Counted from the first letter of the stretch, positions 16,889-26,199 are shown. The stretch is DNA of 57,488 bases from Bacteroidaceae bacterium (GCA_017522915.1 JAFWXX010000053.1:1-57488); one strand, 5' to 3'. Program-made: numbers and translations. Notes: generated from the sequence alone by a model not told the origin.

Positions 16889-18745
16889 ATGAATGACATT
16901 ATACATCTTCTGCCCGATTCGGTTGCTAACCAGATTGCAGCCGGAGAGGTTGTGCAGCGTCCCTCATCGGTAGTAAAGGAACTCATTGAGAATGCTATAG
17001 ATGCCGGTGCAACAAGGATTCAAGTGAATGTCTCGGATGGCGGAAGAACCCTTATCCAGGTTATTGATGACGGCAAAGGAATGTCGGAAGCAGATGCGCG
17101 TCTGGCCTTTGAACGACATGCTACTTCAAAGATAAGTTGTGCCAATGACCTGTTCTCTCTCTCTACCATGGGATTCAGAGGCGAGGCATTGGCTTCGATA
17201 GCGGCAGTGGCCGAAGTGGAACTGCTTACGCGCCGTCCAACTGATGAGTTAGGTACCCGTATTGTGATATCAGCATCGAAACTGGAGTGCCAGGAGCCGG
17301 CTATGACATCTGCCGGATGTAACTTTAAGGTCAAGAACCTCTTTTACAATATACCGGCACGCCGCAAGTTCCTGAAGACAACCCAGACAGAACTGAATAA
17401 TATAGTAATGGAATTCGAACGCGTTGCGTTGGTAAACTGCAATGTCGAGTTTATGCTTACTCACAACGGGTCGGAAATGATTTCTCTCCCGCCATCTTCA
17501 TTCCGCCAAAGAATCGTGAATCTTTTTGGAAAGAAGATAAACTCCCATCTGATTGAAGTAGGTGTTGAAAGTCCTCTAATAAATATAAAAGGCTTTGTAG
17601 GTGCTCCTGAGAGCTCCAAAAAGAAGGGTGCTCAGCAATTCTTCTTTGTAAACGGCCGCTATATGCGTAATCCCTATTTTGCAAAAGCTGTAAGCGAAGC
17701 ATACGGTGCAGTCTTGCCCCAGGGCGAGCAGGTGCCGTTCTTTCTCTGTTTTGATGTAGAGCCTTCTCGCATTGATGTAAATATACATCCGACAAAGACC
17801 GAAATCAAGTTCGAGGACGAGCAGAGTCTTTGGAAAATAGTTTCTGCTGCCGTACGTGAGTCCTTAGGGCGTTTCAATGCTACTCCTAGTCTGGATTTTG
17901 ACGATGACGGAATGCCCGACATTCCTGTAATGGATATTTCTTCGGCCGGCACTGTGCCGGTTTCTGCGCCAAAAATAAAATATACTCCAGGGTACAACCC
18001 CTTCAAGAGTGGTGCAGGAAAAGGAAAACCGGCACGTGAATCATGGGAGCTTCTATATGAAGGTGTCCAAGGTGAGGAGAAACCTCTTGACCTTTCTCCA
18101 TTCGAAGATTCATGTTGCTCAGAGCCTTCTCTGCCTTTAGAGAATGAATTGGAGAATGGGGCACTTGTAAAAGAAGAGTTTGTTCCTTTGACACAATATA
18201 AGGCGCAATATATACTCATTCCAGTGAAATCGGGGCTGATGTGGGTGCATCAGCACAGAGCCCATGTGAGGGTGCTTTATGAAAAGTATCGTACCCAGCT
18301 TGTTGAGCATAGTGCGGTTTCGCAGAGGTTGCTTTTTCCGGAAAGATTGGAACTGGGTGTCAATGAAGCTGTTGCGCTGGAATACGTTTCCGGCGAGTTT
18401 GCGGCTTTGGGGTTCGATATCGCACCGTTAGGTGGCAATACATACGCGGTTAATGGGGTGCCTGCAGGTGCTGAGGGGCTCTCCTACACCGATTTGCTTA
18501 TGGAGTTGTTGCATTGTGTTATGGAAGAGACGCATGGAGCGAAAGACAATGTTTATGATAGAATCGCAAATTCTATGGCAAAGCAGGTGGCAATAGTAAA
18601 AGGGCTGGTGCTGTCCGCAGATGAGATGAAAACACTCATAGATGACCTTTTCCGTTGCTCAATGCCTTCCCGTACCCCCGATGGGCATCTGATAGTTTAC
18701 ATTATGCCGGACACTGATATAGACCGCTATTTCAGTAAACGATAG
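16889..18745 (+). CDS. mutL: DNA mismatch repair protein MutL
   Basis: A GHKL ATPase that couples MutS mismatch recognition to strand removal. In 618 residues, motif I ELIENAIDAGA is at about 31-41, motif II DDGKGM at 60-65, motif III TMGFRGEAL at 93-101, and VNGRYMRNP plus VDVNIHPTK-like text (IDVNIHPTKTEIKF) follow. A low-complexity linker (about 340-430) joins the C-terminal dimerisation domain. The endonuclease motif DQHA(X)2E is not intact: the corresponding stretch at 454-459 reads HQHRAH followed by V, and the C-terminal zinc-site motif is also altered (CSMPSRTPDG). Its start is 3 bp after the small membrane protein gene. Confidence 0.94.
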   Translation: MNDIIHLLPDSVANQIAAGEVVQRPSSVVKELIENAIDAGATRIQVNVSDGGRTLIQVIDDGKGMSEADARLAFERHATSKISCANDLFSLSTMGFRGEALASIAAVAEVELLTRRPTDELGTRIVISASKLECQEPAMTSAGCNFKVKNLFYNIPARRKFLKTTQTELNNIVMEFERVALVNCNVEFMLTHNGSEMISLPPSSFRQRIVNLFGKKINSHLIEVGVESPLINIKGFVGAPESSKKKGAQQFFFVNGRYMRNPYFAKAVSEAYGAVLPQGEQVPFFLCFDVEPSRIDVNIHPTKTEIKFEDEQSLWKIVSAAVRESLGRFNATPSLDFDDDGMPDIPVMDISSAGTVPVSAPKIKYTPGYNPFKSGAGKGKPARESWELLYEGVQGEEKPLDLSPFEDSCCSEPSLPLENELENGALVKEEFVPLTQYKAQYILIPVKSGLMWVHQHRAHVRVLYEKYRTQLVEHSAVSQRLLFPERLELGVNEAVALEYVSGEFAALGFDIAPLGGNTYAVNGVPAGAEGLSYTDLLMELLHCVMEETHGAKDNVYDRIANSMAKQVAIVKGLVLSADEMKTLIDDLFRCSMPSRTPDGHLIVYIMPDTDIDRYFSKR

Positions 18746-18838
18746 CATTTAGGTTTTGAATGCATAAATATATTGTTAAAAAAACTTAATTACAAACTCT
18801 TTTGCTTTGTATGTGTATATATATTTGTGAAAAATATG

Positions 18839-18846
18839 TAATTTTG
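18839..18846 (+). promoter_or_regulatory. Probable -7 element for the OmpA-family gene
   Basis: TAATTTTG matches TAnnTTTG. A -33 TTG at the right distance is not obvious. It would give a leader of about 135 nt before the ATG at 18990, long for this window and typical of abundant outer-membrane proteins. Confidence 0.45.
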
Positions 18847-18989
18847 CAAATAAATAGGTGAACTATAAGTGGGTTGATGGGGCGATGTTCCCTTGTGACC
18901 GAAACAAATATCCTGTTTTATATGTTTTTAGTAAGTGTTTTGGAATAAGAAATAATAATTGAAGATATAATTCTAATTGATTTAAGCGT

Positions 18990-20162
18990 ATGAAAAAGTT
19001 TATGATTTCACTGGCTATCGCTAGTATTGCAATGTTCTCTTACGCACAGGAAACTGCCAGCGAGGTTGTAGTTCCTACAATTGAGAAGTCTGTTGTTACA
19101 AACAGCTTCGGCAGCAACTGGTTTGTAAGTGTGAATGGCGGTGTTAACCTTTACAACGGCGTCTTCACAAATGGTGAGAGTCCTTTCAAACATGTATCTC
19201 CCGCACTTAGTATCTATGGCGGTAAGTGGCATACTCCCGGTTTCGGTTGGAGAGTTGCTTATCATGGTATGAATATTCAGCCATATAAGGATTCATCTCA
19301 CTCAACATTCATGAATTTCCACTTCGATGCAATGTTTAACCTCAGCAACCTTATCTTTGGTTACAAGGAGGAGCGCATCTGGAATGTGATTCCTTATCTT
19401 GGAGTAGGTTGGGCCGGCCGTAAGTCATTCAACCACGAGGAGGGATATAAGGACAAGACTTTCAGCGGAAATACATTCGCAGGTACTCTTTCTGCTAACT
19501 ACGGTATCATCAATACATTCCGTTTGGCGGAGCGTTGGGCTCTGAACCTTGAACTTGCCGGTTTCTTCTTCCGCAATGGTTTCAGTTCAATTACTGGTTC
19601 AAGCGGTCATGACATGATGTGGTCTATTATGGCCGGTGTAACTTACAGAATCGGTAAGGTAGGTTGGGAGAAGGCTGTTGATGTTCCTGCTCTTCAGGCA
19701 AGCTATGCAGCTATCATTGATGGTTTGCAGAACGACGTTAACAACGCTAATGCTCTTAACCAGAAGTCACAGGCTGAGATTGCGGCTCTTAAGGGTCAGC
19801 TCGGCGACATGACAAACAAGTACAACCAAGCTAAGAATGACAAGAAAGTTGTAGATGTTAAGCAGTCTGTATTCTTTGCTTTCGGTTCTGCAAAGATTGA
19901 CTCAAAGAAGGAGGAAATGAATATTGCGGCATATGCAAAGGCTGCTGCTGATGCAGGCGTTAAGCTCCGCGTAATCGGTTGGGCAGACGTTATCGGCAGC
20001 GATGCATATAACAAGGAACTTTCTCAGAAACGTGCTGATGCTGTTGCTGAGCTCTTGAGAGCAAACGGTGCAACTGTTGAGTCTGCAGTTGGTAATGGCG
20101 AGACAAGCGAGTACAGCACAAAGTTCTTGAACCGTCGTGCCATCATTGAGGTTATTAAGTAA
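18990..20162 (+). CDS. OmpA-family outer-membrane protein
   Basis: 390 residues. Signal peptide MKKFMISLAIASIAMFSYAQ; an N-terminal beta-barrel domain (about 40-230, alternating aromatic strands such as NWFVSVNGGVNLY and WNVIPYLGVGWAG); a short coiled region (about 235-285, NALNQKSQAEIAALKGQLGD); and a C-terminal OmpA peptidoglycan-binding domain (about 292-390). In the last, VFFAFGSAKID opens the domain, ADVIGSDAYNKELSQKRADAV matches the binding helix with its conserved Asp and Arg, and NRRAIIEV closes it. It links outer membrane to cell wall and is probably a major porin-like protein. It has its own promoter region and a strong terminator. Confidence 0.92.
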   Translation: MKKFMISLAIASIAMFSYAQETASEVVVPTIEKSVVTNSFGSNWFVSVNGGVNLYNGVFTNGESPFKHVSPALSIYGGKWHTPGFGWRVAYHGMNIQPYKDSSHSTFMNFHFDAMFNLSNLIFGYKEERIWNVIPYLGVGWAGRKSFNHEEGYKDKTFSGNTFAGTLSANYGIINTFRLAERWALNLELAGFFFRNGFSSITGSSGHDMMWSIMAGVTYRIGKVGWEKAVDVPALQASYAAIIDGLQNDVNNANALNQKSQAEIAALKGQLGDMTNKYNQAKNDKKVVDVKQSVFFAFGSAKIDSKKEEMNIAAYAKAAADAGVKLRVIGWADVIGSDAYNKELSQKRADAVAELLRANGATVESAVGNGETSEYSTKFLNRRAIIEVIK

Positions 20163-20181
20163 TAGATAATATCATTGATAT

Positions 20182-20217
20182 AATATGAGGAGCAATTCAG
20201 CTCCTCATATTTTTTTG
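20182..20217 (+). terminator. Terminator after the OmpA-family gene
   Basis: AATATGAGGAGC, loop AATTCA, GCTCCTCATATT, then a T-run: a perfect 12-bp stem and classic intrinsic terminator. Confidence 0.9.
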
Positions 20218-20245
20218 TTTATATTGTAAAATTGTTGCCTAAAAA

Positions 20246-20277
20246 TTTGGCGGTTATTCCAAATTGATATACCTTTG
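20246..20277 (+). promoter_or_regulatory. Promoter for the tRNA-Val pair
   Basis: TTTG (20246-20249), 20-bp spacer, TACCTTTG (20270-20277). It is one of the best consensus promoters in the window, as expected for stable RNA; the first tRNA starts 27 bases after it. Confidence 0.7.
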
Positions 20278-20304
20278 CATCGCAATTAAGGTTTGCGACA
20301 TATT

Positions 20305-20379
20305 GGACGTTTAGCTCAGCTGGTTTAGAGCATCTGCCTTACAAGCAGAGGGTCGGCGGTTCGAATCCGTCAACGTCCA
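20305..20379 (+). tRNA. tRNA-Val (anticodon TAC)
   Basis: A 75-nt cloverleaf: acceptor GGACGTT pairs with AACGTCC, D-arm GCTC...GAGC, anticodon stem TCTGC/GCAGA with loop CTTACAA (anticodon TAC, reading GTA-type Val codons), T-loop TTCGAAT. Discriminator A; CCA is not encoded. Confidence 0.95.
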
Positions 20380-20401
20380 CTGGTTTAAAGAAAAGAATAT
20401 T

Positions 20402-20476
20402 GGACGTTTAGCTCAGCTGGTTTAGAGCATCTGCCTTACAAGCAGAGGGTCGGCGGTTCGAATCCGTCAACGTCCA
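20402..20476 (+). tRNA. tRNA-Val (anticodon TAC), second identical copy
   Basis: Identical to the copy at 20305 over all 75 nt, at a period of 97 bp including the preceding TATT. It is a tandem duplication transcribed from the same promoter. Confidence 0.95.
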
Positions 20477-20486
20477 CGATGCTCAG

Positions 20487-20511
20487 CCTGCGCAGTGCGT
20501 AGGTTTTTTTT
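20487..20511 (+). terminator. Terminator after the tRNA-Val pair
   Basis: CCTGCG, loop CAGTG, CGTAGG (one G-T wobble), followed by an uninterrupted run of eight T. Confidence 0.8.
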
Positions 20512-20576
20512 ATCTCCCTTATGCTGTTGTTCGATAAACTTTAGGCCAGTATAAGGTGTTTATAGCTAAAAAGTAC

Positions 20577-20584
20577 TATTTTTG
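20577..20584 (+). promoter_or_regulatory. Probable -7 element for purB
   Basis: TATTTTTG, a full TAnnTTTG match, 31 bases before the ATG at 20616. The upstream box is poor. Confidence 0.45.
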
Positions 20585-20615
20585 CATAGAAAACATTTAT
20601 CATAAATAAAAAACG

Positions 20616-21962
20616 ATGGAACTTGATATTCTGACTGCCGTTTCCCCAATTGATGGACGATACAGAGGTAAAACAGAACCGCTTGCCGGTTATTTTTCGG
20701 AGTACGCGCTTATAAAGTACCGTGTCTTTGTAGAGATAGAGTATTTTATAGCATTGTGTGAACTTCCGATTCCGCAGCTGGCAGGTCTTGATAAGGCTCT
20801 ATATCCCCGTTTCCGTGAGATATACGGTAATTTTACCCCTGCGGAAGCATCACGTGTGAAAGAGATAGAGAAGGTGACAAATCATGATGTCAAGGCTGTA
20901 GAGTATTTTATAAAGGAAAAGTTCGATTCTATCGGAGGCCTTGACGAATACAAGGAGTTCATCCATTTTGGTCTTACATCGCAGGATATCAACAACACAT
21001 CTATACCTTGCTCGATAAAGGATGCTCTTGCAGAGGTCTATTATCCGGCTATAGAGGAACTCATCTCTCAGTTGAAGGAGTATGCAGCAGCTTGGGAAAA
21101 TATTCCTATGTTGGCACGTACACACGGACAGCCGGCTTCACCTACCCGTTTGGGCAAGGAGGTGATGGTTTTCGTGTACCGTATTGAGACGCAGTTGGCA
21201 GAATTGAAGAAGTGTACAATATCGGCAAAGTTCGGAGGTGCAACAGGAAACTTCAACGCTCACCGCGTCGCGTATCCTTCTATTGACTGGAAAGCCTTTG
21301 CCAACAAGTTTGTTAGTGAAAGCCTTGGTCTTCAGCGTGAGCAATATACAACCCAGATATCCAACTATGACAATCTTGCGGCTCTGTTCGATGCTATGCG
21401 CCGTCTGAACGTGATAATCATGGATATGGACAAGGATTTCTGGCAGTATATCTCCAATGAGTTCTTCAAACAGAAGATTAAAGCGGGCGAGGTAGGCTCA
21501 AGTGCAATGCCCCATAAAGTGAATCCTATCGACTTCGAGAACAGTGAGGGTAATTTGGGCATAGCTAATGCAATCCTTGACCATCTGTCAATGAAGTTGC
21601 CGATTTCACGCCTGCAGCGTGATCTTACCGATTCTACTGTGCTACGTAATGTCGGTGTTCCTATGGGGCACATGCTCATTGCTATAAAGAGTTCACTTGT
21701 AGGTCTGCGCAAGTTGCTTCTCAATGAGTCGGCAATCTATGACGAACTGGACAACTGCTGGAGTGTGTGTGCGGAAGGTATCCAGACAATACTTCGCCGT
21801 GAGGCATATCCTAATCCCTACGAGGCACTCAAGGCTCTTACACGTACAAATGAAGGTATAAACCAGAATACCTTGTTGCAATTCATTGACGGCTTGGATG
21901 TGGCAGAAAGTGTAAAGGAAGAACTGCGTGCAATAACACCGCACACCTATACAGGTTTGTAA
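20616..21962 (+). CDS. purB: Adenylosuccinate lyase
   Basis: Cleaves SAICAR and adenylosuccinate, releasing fumarate, in purine synthesis. The 448 residues match the E. coli-type (longer) PurB. The fumarase/aspartase superfamily signature GSSAMPHKVNPIDFEN carries the catalytic Ser on its flexible loop; ARTHGQPASPTRLGKE holds the catalytic His, and the N-terminal DGRYRGKTEPL is typical. It appears monocistronic or leads into the pseudouridine synthase gene 41 bp downstream. Confidence 0.95.
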   Translation: MELDILTAVSPIDGRYRGKTEPLAGYFSEYALIKYRVFVEIEYFIALCELPIPQLAGLDKALYPRFREIYGNFTPAEASRVKEIEKVTNHDVKAVEYFIKEKFDSIGGLDEYKEFIHFGLTSQDINNTSIPCSIKDALAEVYYPAIEELISQLKEYAAAWENIPMLARTHGQPASPTRLGKEVMVFVYRIETQLAELKKCTISAKFGGATGNFNAHRVAYPSIDWKAFANKFVSESLGLQREQYTTQISNYDNLAALFDAMRRLNVIIMDMDKDFWQYISNEFFKQKIKAGEVGSSAMPHKVNPIDFENSEGNLGIANAILDHLSMKLPISRLQRDLTDSTVLRNVGVPMGHMLIAIKSSLVGLRKLLLNESAIYDELDNCWSVCAEGIQTILRREAYPNPYEALKALTRTNEGINQNTLLQFIDGLDVAESVKEELRAITPHTYTGL

Positions 21963-22003
21963 AAATATAATTTGGACCGTGAGGTTCGTAAAATATTTCA
22001 TCG

Positions 22004-23227
22004 ATGAGTAATTATAGAGAGAAGCGTCAGGGTGACTTTACCCCACGCGGCAATAGGGAGAGAAGTTCATTCAACCCTAATTTCGGGAGTGACAACAGAC
22101 TGAAGTCACGTCCGCATTTCAACAGGAATTCCGACGAGCGTCCTCAGTTCACACGCCCCGATCGCAATGAGTCAAACGGAGGTTACAGGTCATATAACCG
22201 TTCTGGCCGTAACTTTGACAATAACCGTTTTGATAATGATAAAGGTTACAGGCCACGTTCCGGCGGCGAGTTCAGGCCGCGATACAATGCTGAGCAGCAG
22301 GGTGGTGAAAGGAACTTCCGCAAAGGGGGATACCGTAGTGAAACGCAGAGTTCCTATTCCGGCAATAGCGAGAACAGGTCGTACGGAAACTACGGTGCCG
22401 AACGTCGTGGTAGTTATGGAGCAAGAGGCAATAGAAAGGCATACGACCCTAACTCAAAATACAGTACCAAGAAACGCGTTGCATATCGTGAGGCTGCAAT
22501 AGACCCGAATGCGCCTGTACGTCTGAACAAGTACCTTGCCAATGCCGGAATCTGCTCACGTCGCGAGGCTGACAACTACATTGAAGCCGGTCTTATTACT
22601 GTTAACGGTGAGGTCGTTACAGAACTGGGTACAAAGGTCGTGCCGACAGACGATGTGCGCTTCAACAGTGAGCGCATTAATCCGGAGCGTAAGGTATATG
22701 TTCTTCTTAACAAGCCAAAGGATTGCGTTACAACTGTTGATGATCCTCAGGAGCGCAAGACTGTGCTCGATTGTCTTCGTGGAATCGGCAAGGAGAGAAT
22801 ATATCCTGTAGGCCGTCTCGACCGCAATACTACCGGTGTGCTTCTTCTTACCAATGATGGTGATATGGCAGCCAAGCTTACTCATCCTAAATTCATGAAG
22901 AAGAAGATATACCATGTAACATGTGACAAGAATGTCGCTATGTCCGACATGGATATGCTTGTAAATGGAATAGAGCTTGAGGACGGTCCAGTTTATGCCG
23001 ATGAGGTTACTTATGTGAATGAGGCCGACCGCTCCCAGATAGGTATTGAAATACACTCCGGCAAGAACCGTATCGTTCGCCGTATGCTTGAACATCTCGG
23101 TTACCGTGTCAACAAGCTCGACAGGGTTCTGTTTGCAGGGCTTACAAAGAAGAATCTGAAGCGCGGTGACTGGAGATATCTGACTGAGAAAGAGGTGAAT
23201 ATGCTCCGTATGGGTGCTTACGAATAA
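22004..23227 (+). CDS. RluB/RsuA-type pseudouridine synthase with a long Arg/Gly/Asn-rich N-terminal extension
   Basis: 407 residues. Residues 1-165 are low complexity, rich in Arg, Gly, Asn, Ser, Tyr and Phe, with many RG, RS and NR pairs. The enzyme follows: an S4 RNA-binding domain (about 170-230, with VRLNKYLANAGICSRREADN) and the RsuA/RluB catalytic domain, where GRLDRNTTGVLLLTNDG holds catalytic Asp273, and SGKNRIVRRMLEHLGY is the conserved C-terminal motif. It isomerises a uridine in rRNA; by type this would be 23S rRNA (RluB/E/F-like), but which uridine cannot be told. The tail is intrinsically disordered by composition and probably binds RNA. asnS begins 45 bp downstream. Confidence 0.9.
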   Translation: MSNYREKRQGDFTPRGNRERSSFNPNFGSDNRLKSRPHFNRNSDERPQFTRPDRNESNGGYRSYNRSGRNFDNNRFDNDKGYRPRSGGEFRPRYNAEQQGGERNFRKGGYRSETQSSYSGNSENRSYGNYGAERRGSYGARGNRKAYDPNSKYSTKKRVAYREAAIDPNAPVRLNKYLANAGICSRREADNYIEAGLITVNGEVVTELGTKVVPTDDVRFNSERINPERKVYVLLNKPKDCVTTVDDPQERKTVLDCLRGIGKERIYPVGRLDRNTTGVLLLTNDGDMAAKLTHPKFMKKKIYHVTCDKNVAMSDMDMLVNGIELEDGPVYADEVTYVNEADRSQIGIEIHSGKNRIVRRMLEHLGYRVNKLDRVLFAGLTKKNLKRGDWRYLTEKEVNMLRMGAYE

Positions 23228-23272
23228 TTAGAAACAAGAACAGGAGGAAACTCCGACACAAATAAAGATTCA

Positions 23273-24676
23273 ATGAAAACGATAAAGCGTACAAGAATAT
23301 CGGATGTTCTCAAGAGCAAGAGTGCCGGTATAGAGGTTAATGTAAGGGGGTGGGTCAGAACCCGCCGCAGTAGCAAACAGGTCGCTTTTGTGGCTCTTAA
23401 CGACGGTTCTACAATCAATAATATTCAGGTTGTGATAGATGCCGACAAGTTCGATGAAGAGCTTGTAAAACAGTTTACTACAGGTGCATGCCTTAGTGTC
23501 AACGGAATGCTTGTCGAGTCTATCGGCGGTGGTCAGGCTGTCGAGATTCAGGCTACCGAGATTGAACTGCTCGGTGCATGTGACAATACTTATCCTTTGC
23601 AGAAGAAGGGACAGACTATGGAGTTTATGCGTACGGTAGCTCACTTGCGTCCGCGTACAAATACTTTCGGTGCAGTGTTCCGCATACGCCACAATATGGC
23701 ATACGCTATACATAAGTTCTTCCATGACAAGGGTTTCTACTATTTTCATACTCCGCTTATCACAGCTTCAGATTGTGAAGGTGCCGGTCAGATGTTTCAG
23801 GTTACAACCATGAATCTCTACGACCTTAAGAAGGACGAGAACGGAAATATCAAGTATGACAGCGATTTCTTCGGCAAGCAGGCAAGCCTTACCGTTTCCG
23901 GCCAGCTCGAAGGCGAATTGGCAGCAACTGCGCTGGGTGCAATCTATACATTCGGTCCGACATTCCGTGCCGAGAACTCAAATACTCCACGCCACTTGGC
24001 TGAGTTCTGGATGATAGAACCAGAGGTCGCGTTCAATGATATATACGACAATATGGAGCTTGCCGAGGAATTTATAAAATATTGTGTGCAGTGGGCTCTC
24101 GACAACTGCATGGAAGATATAACATTCCTCAATAACATGATTGACAAAGAGCTGATTGCCCGTTTGCGTTCAATCGTTGATACTGAGTTCGTTCGTCTCA
24201 GCTATACCGACGGTATAAAGATTCTTGAAGATGCTGTTGCTGCCGGCCACAAGTTCGAGTTTCCGGTATATTGGGGTGTTGACCTTGCTTCGGAGCATGA
24301 GCGTTATCTGGTTGAAACTCACTTCAAGCGTCCGGTCATCCTTACCGACTATCCGAAGGATATAAAGGCTTTCTACATGAAGCAGAATGATGATGGCAAG
24401 ACCGTACGTGCAATGGACGTTCTCTTCCCGAAGATAGGGGAGATTATCGGTGGCTCGGAGCGCGAAGCCGACTATAACAAGCTGCTTGCACGTATTGAAG
24501 AGATGAATATTCCGATGAAGGATATGTGGTGGTATCTTGACACACGCCGTTACGGCTCATGTCCGCACTCCGGTTTCGGTCTCGGATTTGAGCGTCTTCT
24601 GCTCTTTGTGACCGGTATGGCAAATATTCGCGATGTCATACCTTTCCCAAGAACTCCGAATAATGCAGAATTTTAA
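23273..24676 (+). CDS. asnS: Asparaginyl-tRNA synthetase
   Basis: A class IIb aminoacyl-tRNA synthetase charging tRNA-Asn. In 467 residues, an N-terminal OB-fold anticodon-binding domain (about 15-110, [18 protein letters not shown]) is followed by the catalytic core with motif 2 [20 protein letters not shown] and motif 3 [16 protein letters not shown]. The Asn-type wording ([18 protein letters not shown] at the C-terminus) separates it from AspRS. It ends at a strong terminator. Confidence 0.96.
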   Translation: MKTIKRTRISDVLKSKSAGIEVNVRGWVRTRRSSKQVAFVALNDGSTINNIQVVIDADKFDEELVKQFTTGACLSVNGMLVESIGGGQAVEIQATEIELLGACDNTYPLQKKGQTMEFMRTVAHLRPRTNTFGAVFRIRHNMAYAIHKFFHDKGFYYFHTPLITASDCEGAGQMFQVTTMNLYDLKKDENGNIKYDSDFFGKQASLTVSGQLEGELAATALGAIYTFGPTFRAENSNTPRHLAEFWMIEPEVAFNDIYDNMELAEEFIKYCVQWALDNCMEDITFLNNMIDKELIARLRSIVDTEFVRLSYTDGIKILEDAVAAGHKFEFPVYWGVDLASEHERYLVETHFKRPVILTDYPKDIKAFYMKQNDDGKTVRAMDVLFPKIGEIIGGSEREADYNKLLARIEEMNIPMKDMWWYLDTRRYGSCPHSGFGLGFERLLLFVTGMANIRDVIPFPRTPNNAEF

Positions 24677-24686
24677 ATGAATAACG

Positions 24687-24738
24687 AACAATCCCCTGAA
24701 CTCTTTAAAATTATATCAAAGTCCAGGGGATTGTTTCT
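24687..24738. terminator. Bidirectional terminator between asnS and the GT9 gene
   Basis: AACAATCCCCTG (24687-24698) pairs with CAGGGGATTGTT (24724-24735), with further imperfect pairing inside. It lies between two converging genes and can serve both. Confidence 0.75.
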
Positions 24739-24761
24739 GTAAATGCAGATATTGTAGAGTA

Positions 24762-25826
24762 TTATATCTGATTCTTTTTAAAAAAGTTGTCAAGTAGTGG
24801 AAACAGCTCCTTGCATACCTTGTCGGGAGTTATTGTATTGAAGATTTCATCGTTGTTCATTCCTTCCGGGCGCGGATAGTCGGCTTCTATTCCATAAGCA
24901 GGTACATTGTTTGTAGGTAACCATGTTCTTTTGCTTATGTGCGGGGAGAAAATTGCATAAGACGGAATGCCTAGTGCCTGTGCAACATGTCTTGTGCCTC
25001 CTTCGTTTCCAAAGTAGAATGTGCAATTGGCGCATAGGGCAAGCAATTCACGTAAGGAAGAGGCTTCCACATCAATTTTTATAGCCGAAGGAGAACCAAG
25101 GTTGCTGAATATTTCCTTTGCGTCCTGTTCTTCTTTTCCTGGTGCATAGTTGAAGATTATCTGTACGTCGCTATATCTTTGTATTATACGTGAGATAGTT
25201 TCCTGCATATACTCCAAATTCCATCTTTTAGGCAGGAGTTTTGTCGTTACGCCGGCCAAGAGGACAGGGCGTGAGAGATCCATGCCAGCGTCTTCCATCC
25301 GTTTTCTCATCGCATTCTTTTCATCTTCGCTGACAAAAAGACGGAAATCATCTGCAACAGCAATAGGTGCAATATATGAAAGTGTATTGGCGAATAGCTG
25401 GTTCTTCTCAATCAAACTTCCCTCGATGTTCTTTACGGAATGGTTGAAAAACAGTGATGAGTACCATTTTTTATAACCTACGCGTATAGGTCTATGGAGC
25501 GAAAAAAGCGACAATAGTGAGAAGAGCAGCGTCTTGACAGTACTTCTCATATCGATAATAATATCATACTTGCCATGCTTGATAACCCTCCACACATTCC
25601 TTATATATCTAAAGGTGCTCCTGTTCTCGGCAACGTTAAAAGGAATAGCCTTGTCTATGTCGGGATGACCGGAAACAATTGGTGCAATGCGCTCATTCAG
25701 AATTATGTGTATTTCTGCTTCGGGGAAACTCCGTTTCAGGCTACTGCATAAGGCCGTGGACAGGACTGTGTCTCCAATCTGTCGGAAACGTATGACAAGA
25801 ATCCGCTTTATGTTTCTTTTCTTCAT
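24762..25826 (-). CDS. Glycosyltransferase family 9 (heptosyltransferase-like)
   Basis: 354 residues with the GT9 start KRILVIRFRQIGDTVLSTAL and the nucleotide-sugar region FYFGNEGGTRHVAQALGIPSYAIFSP, where family members have a comparable GxxxH-AAALGxPxxAIFG block. Such enzymes usually add ADP-heptose (or a related sugar) to the inner core of LPS on the cytoplasmic side of the inner membrane. The donor here is not certain. It stands alone on the minus strand, diverging from manC, and belongs with the surface-glycan genes in this window. Confidence 0.85.
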   Translation of the reverse strand: MKKRNIKRILVIRFRQIGDTVLSTALCSSLKRSFPEAEIHIILNERIAPIVSGHPDIDKAIPFNVAENRSTFRYIRNVWRVIKHGKYDIIIDMRSTVKTLLFSLLSLFSLHRPIRVGYKKWYSSLFFNHSVKNIEGSLIEKNQLFANTLSYIAPIAVADDFRLFVSEDEKNAMRKRMEDAGMDLSRPVLLAGVTTKLLPKRWNLEYMQETISRIIQRYSDVQIIFNYAPGKEEQDAKEIFSNLGSPSAIKIDVEASSLRELLALCANCTFYFGNEGGTRHVAQALGIPSYAIFSPHISKRTWLPTNNVPAYGIEADYPRPEGMNNDEIFNTITPDKVCKELFPLLDNFFKKNQI

Positions 25827-25913
25827 ATACTATAATCAATTTACAGTGATTCCAGATTTGTACGTTCATTGCAGTATAGCTGTGAACTGACTGGCTCCTA
25901 AAGTAATACAAGA

Positions 25914-25943
25914 CAAAGATATGCAATTCCTGTTATGTAGCAA
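25914..25943 (-). promoter_or_regulatory. Promoter for the GT9 gene
   Basis: On the minus strand TTG (25941-25943), 19-bp spacer, TATCTTTG (25914-25921). The leader to the ATG at 25826 is about 80 nt. Confidence 0.6.
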
Positions 25944-26064
25944 GGTTTTCATTGCATAACTTCTCAATAAAACTTCTACTATGGTAGAATGCTCGTGTAA
26001 TGATGTGGGTATAAAAGAAATTGCATAACATGCTGAAATTTCAATGGAATTTGAAATTTCTTCT

Positions 26065-26072
26065 TATTTTTG
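26065..26072 (+). promoter_or_regulatory. Probable -7 element for manC
   Basis: TATTTTTG matches TAnnTTTG, about 128 bases before the ATG at 26200. The -33 position is occupied by the GAAATTTC repeat instead of TTG, which could indicate regulator-dependent initiation. Confidence 0.45.
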
Positions 26073-26199
26073 TAAAACCATTGTTTGGAATGTCGGTTCC
26101 ATTTATACAGAATGGGAGATGGGTTATTGTAATAATGCCGAAACATTAGCTTCTCTTGTTGTTGTAATGGCCGGCAATATATAATTAAGTATTGATGAT

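Larger units (their letters stand above)
25827..26199. promoter_or_regulatory. 373-bp divergent intergenic region with repeated short motifs
   Basis: No sizable gene here. Visible elements: TTGCATAAC twice (25952-25960 and 26021-26029), an inverted repeat TTCTAC/GTAGAA (25974-25989), and two copies of the palindrome GAAATTTC (26035-26042, 26053-26060) just before the manC -7 box, which look like possible operator half-sites. A 19-codon open frame (26090-26149) lies in the manC leader. Confidence 0.5.

Noticed and set aside
20305-20476. tRNA pair as a phage attachment site
   Set aside because: The 97-bp period is a simple tandem duplication with a common promoter and terminator; no integrase or phage gene is near.
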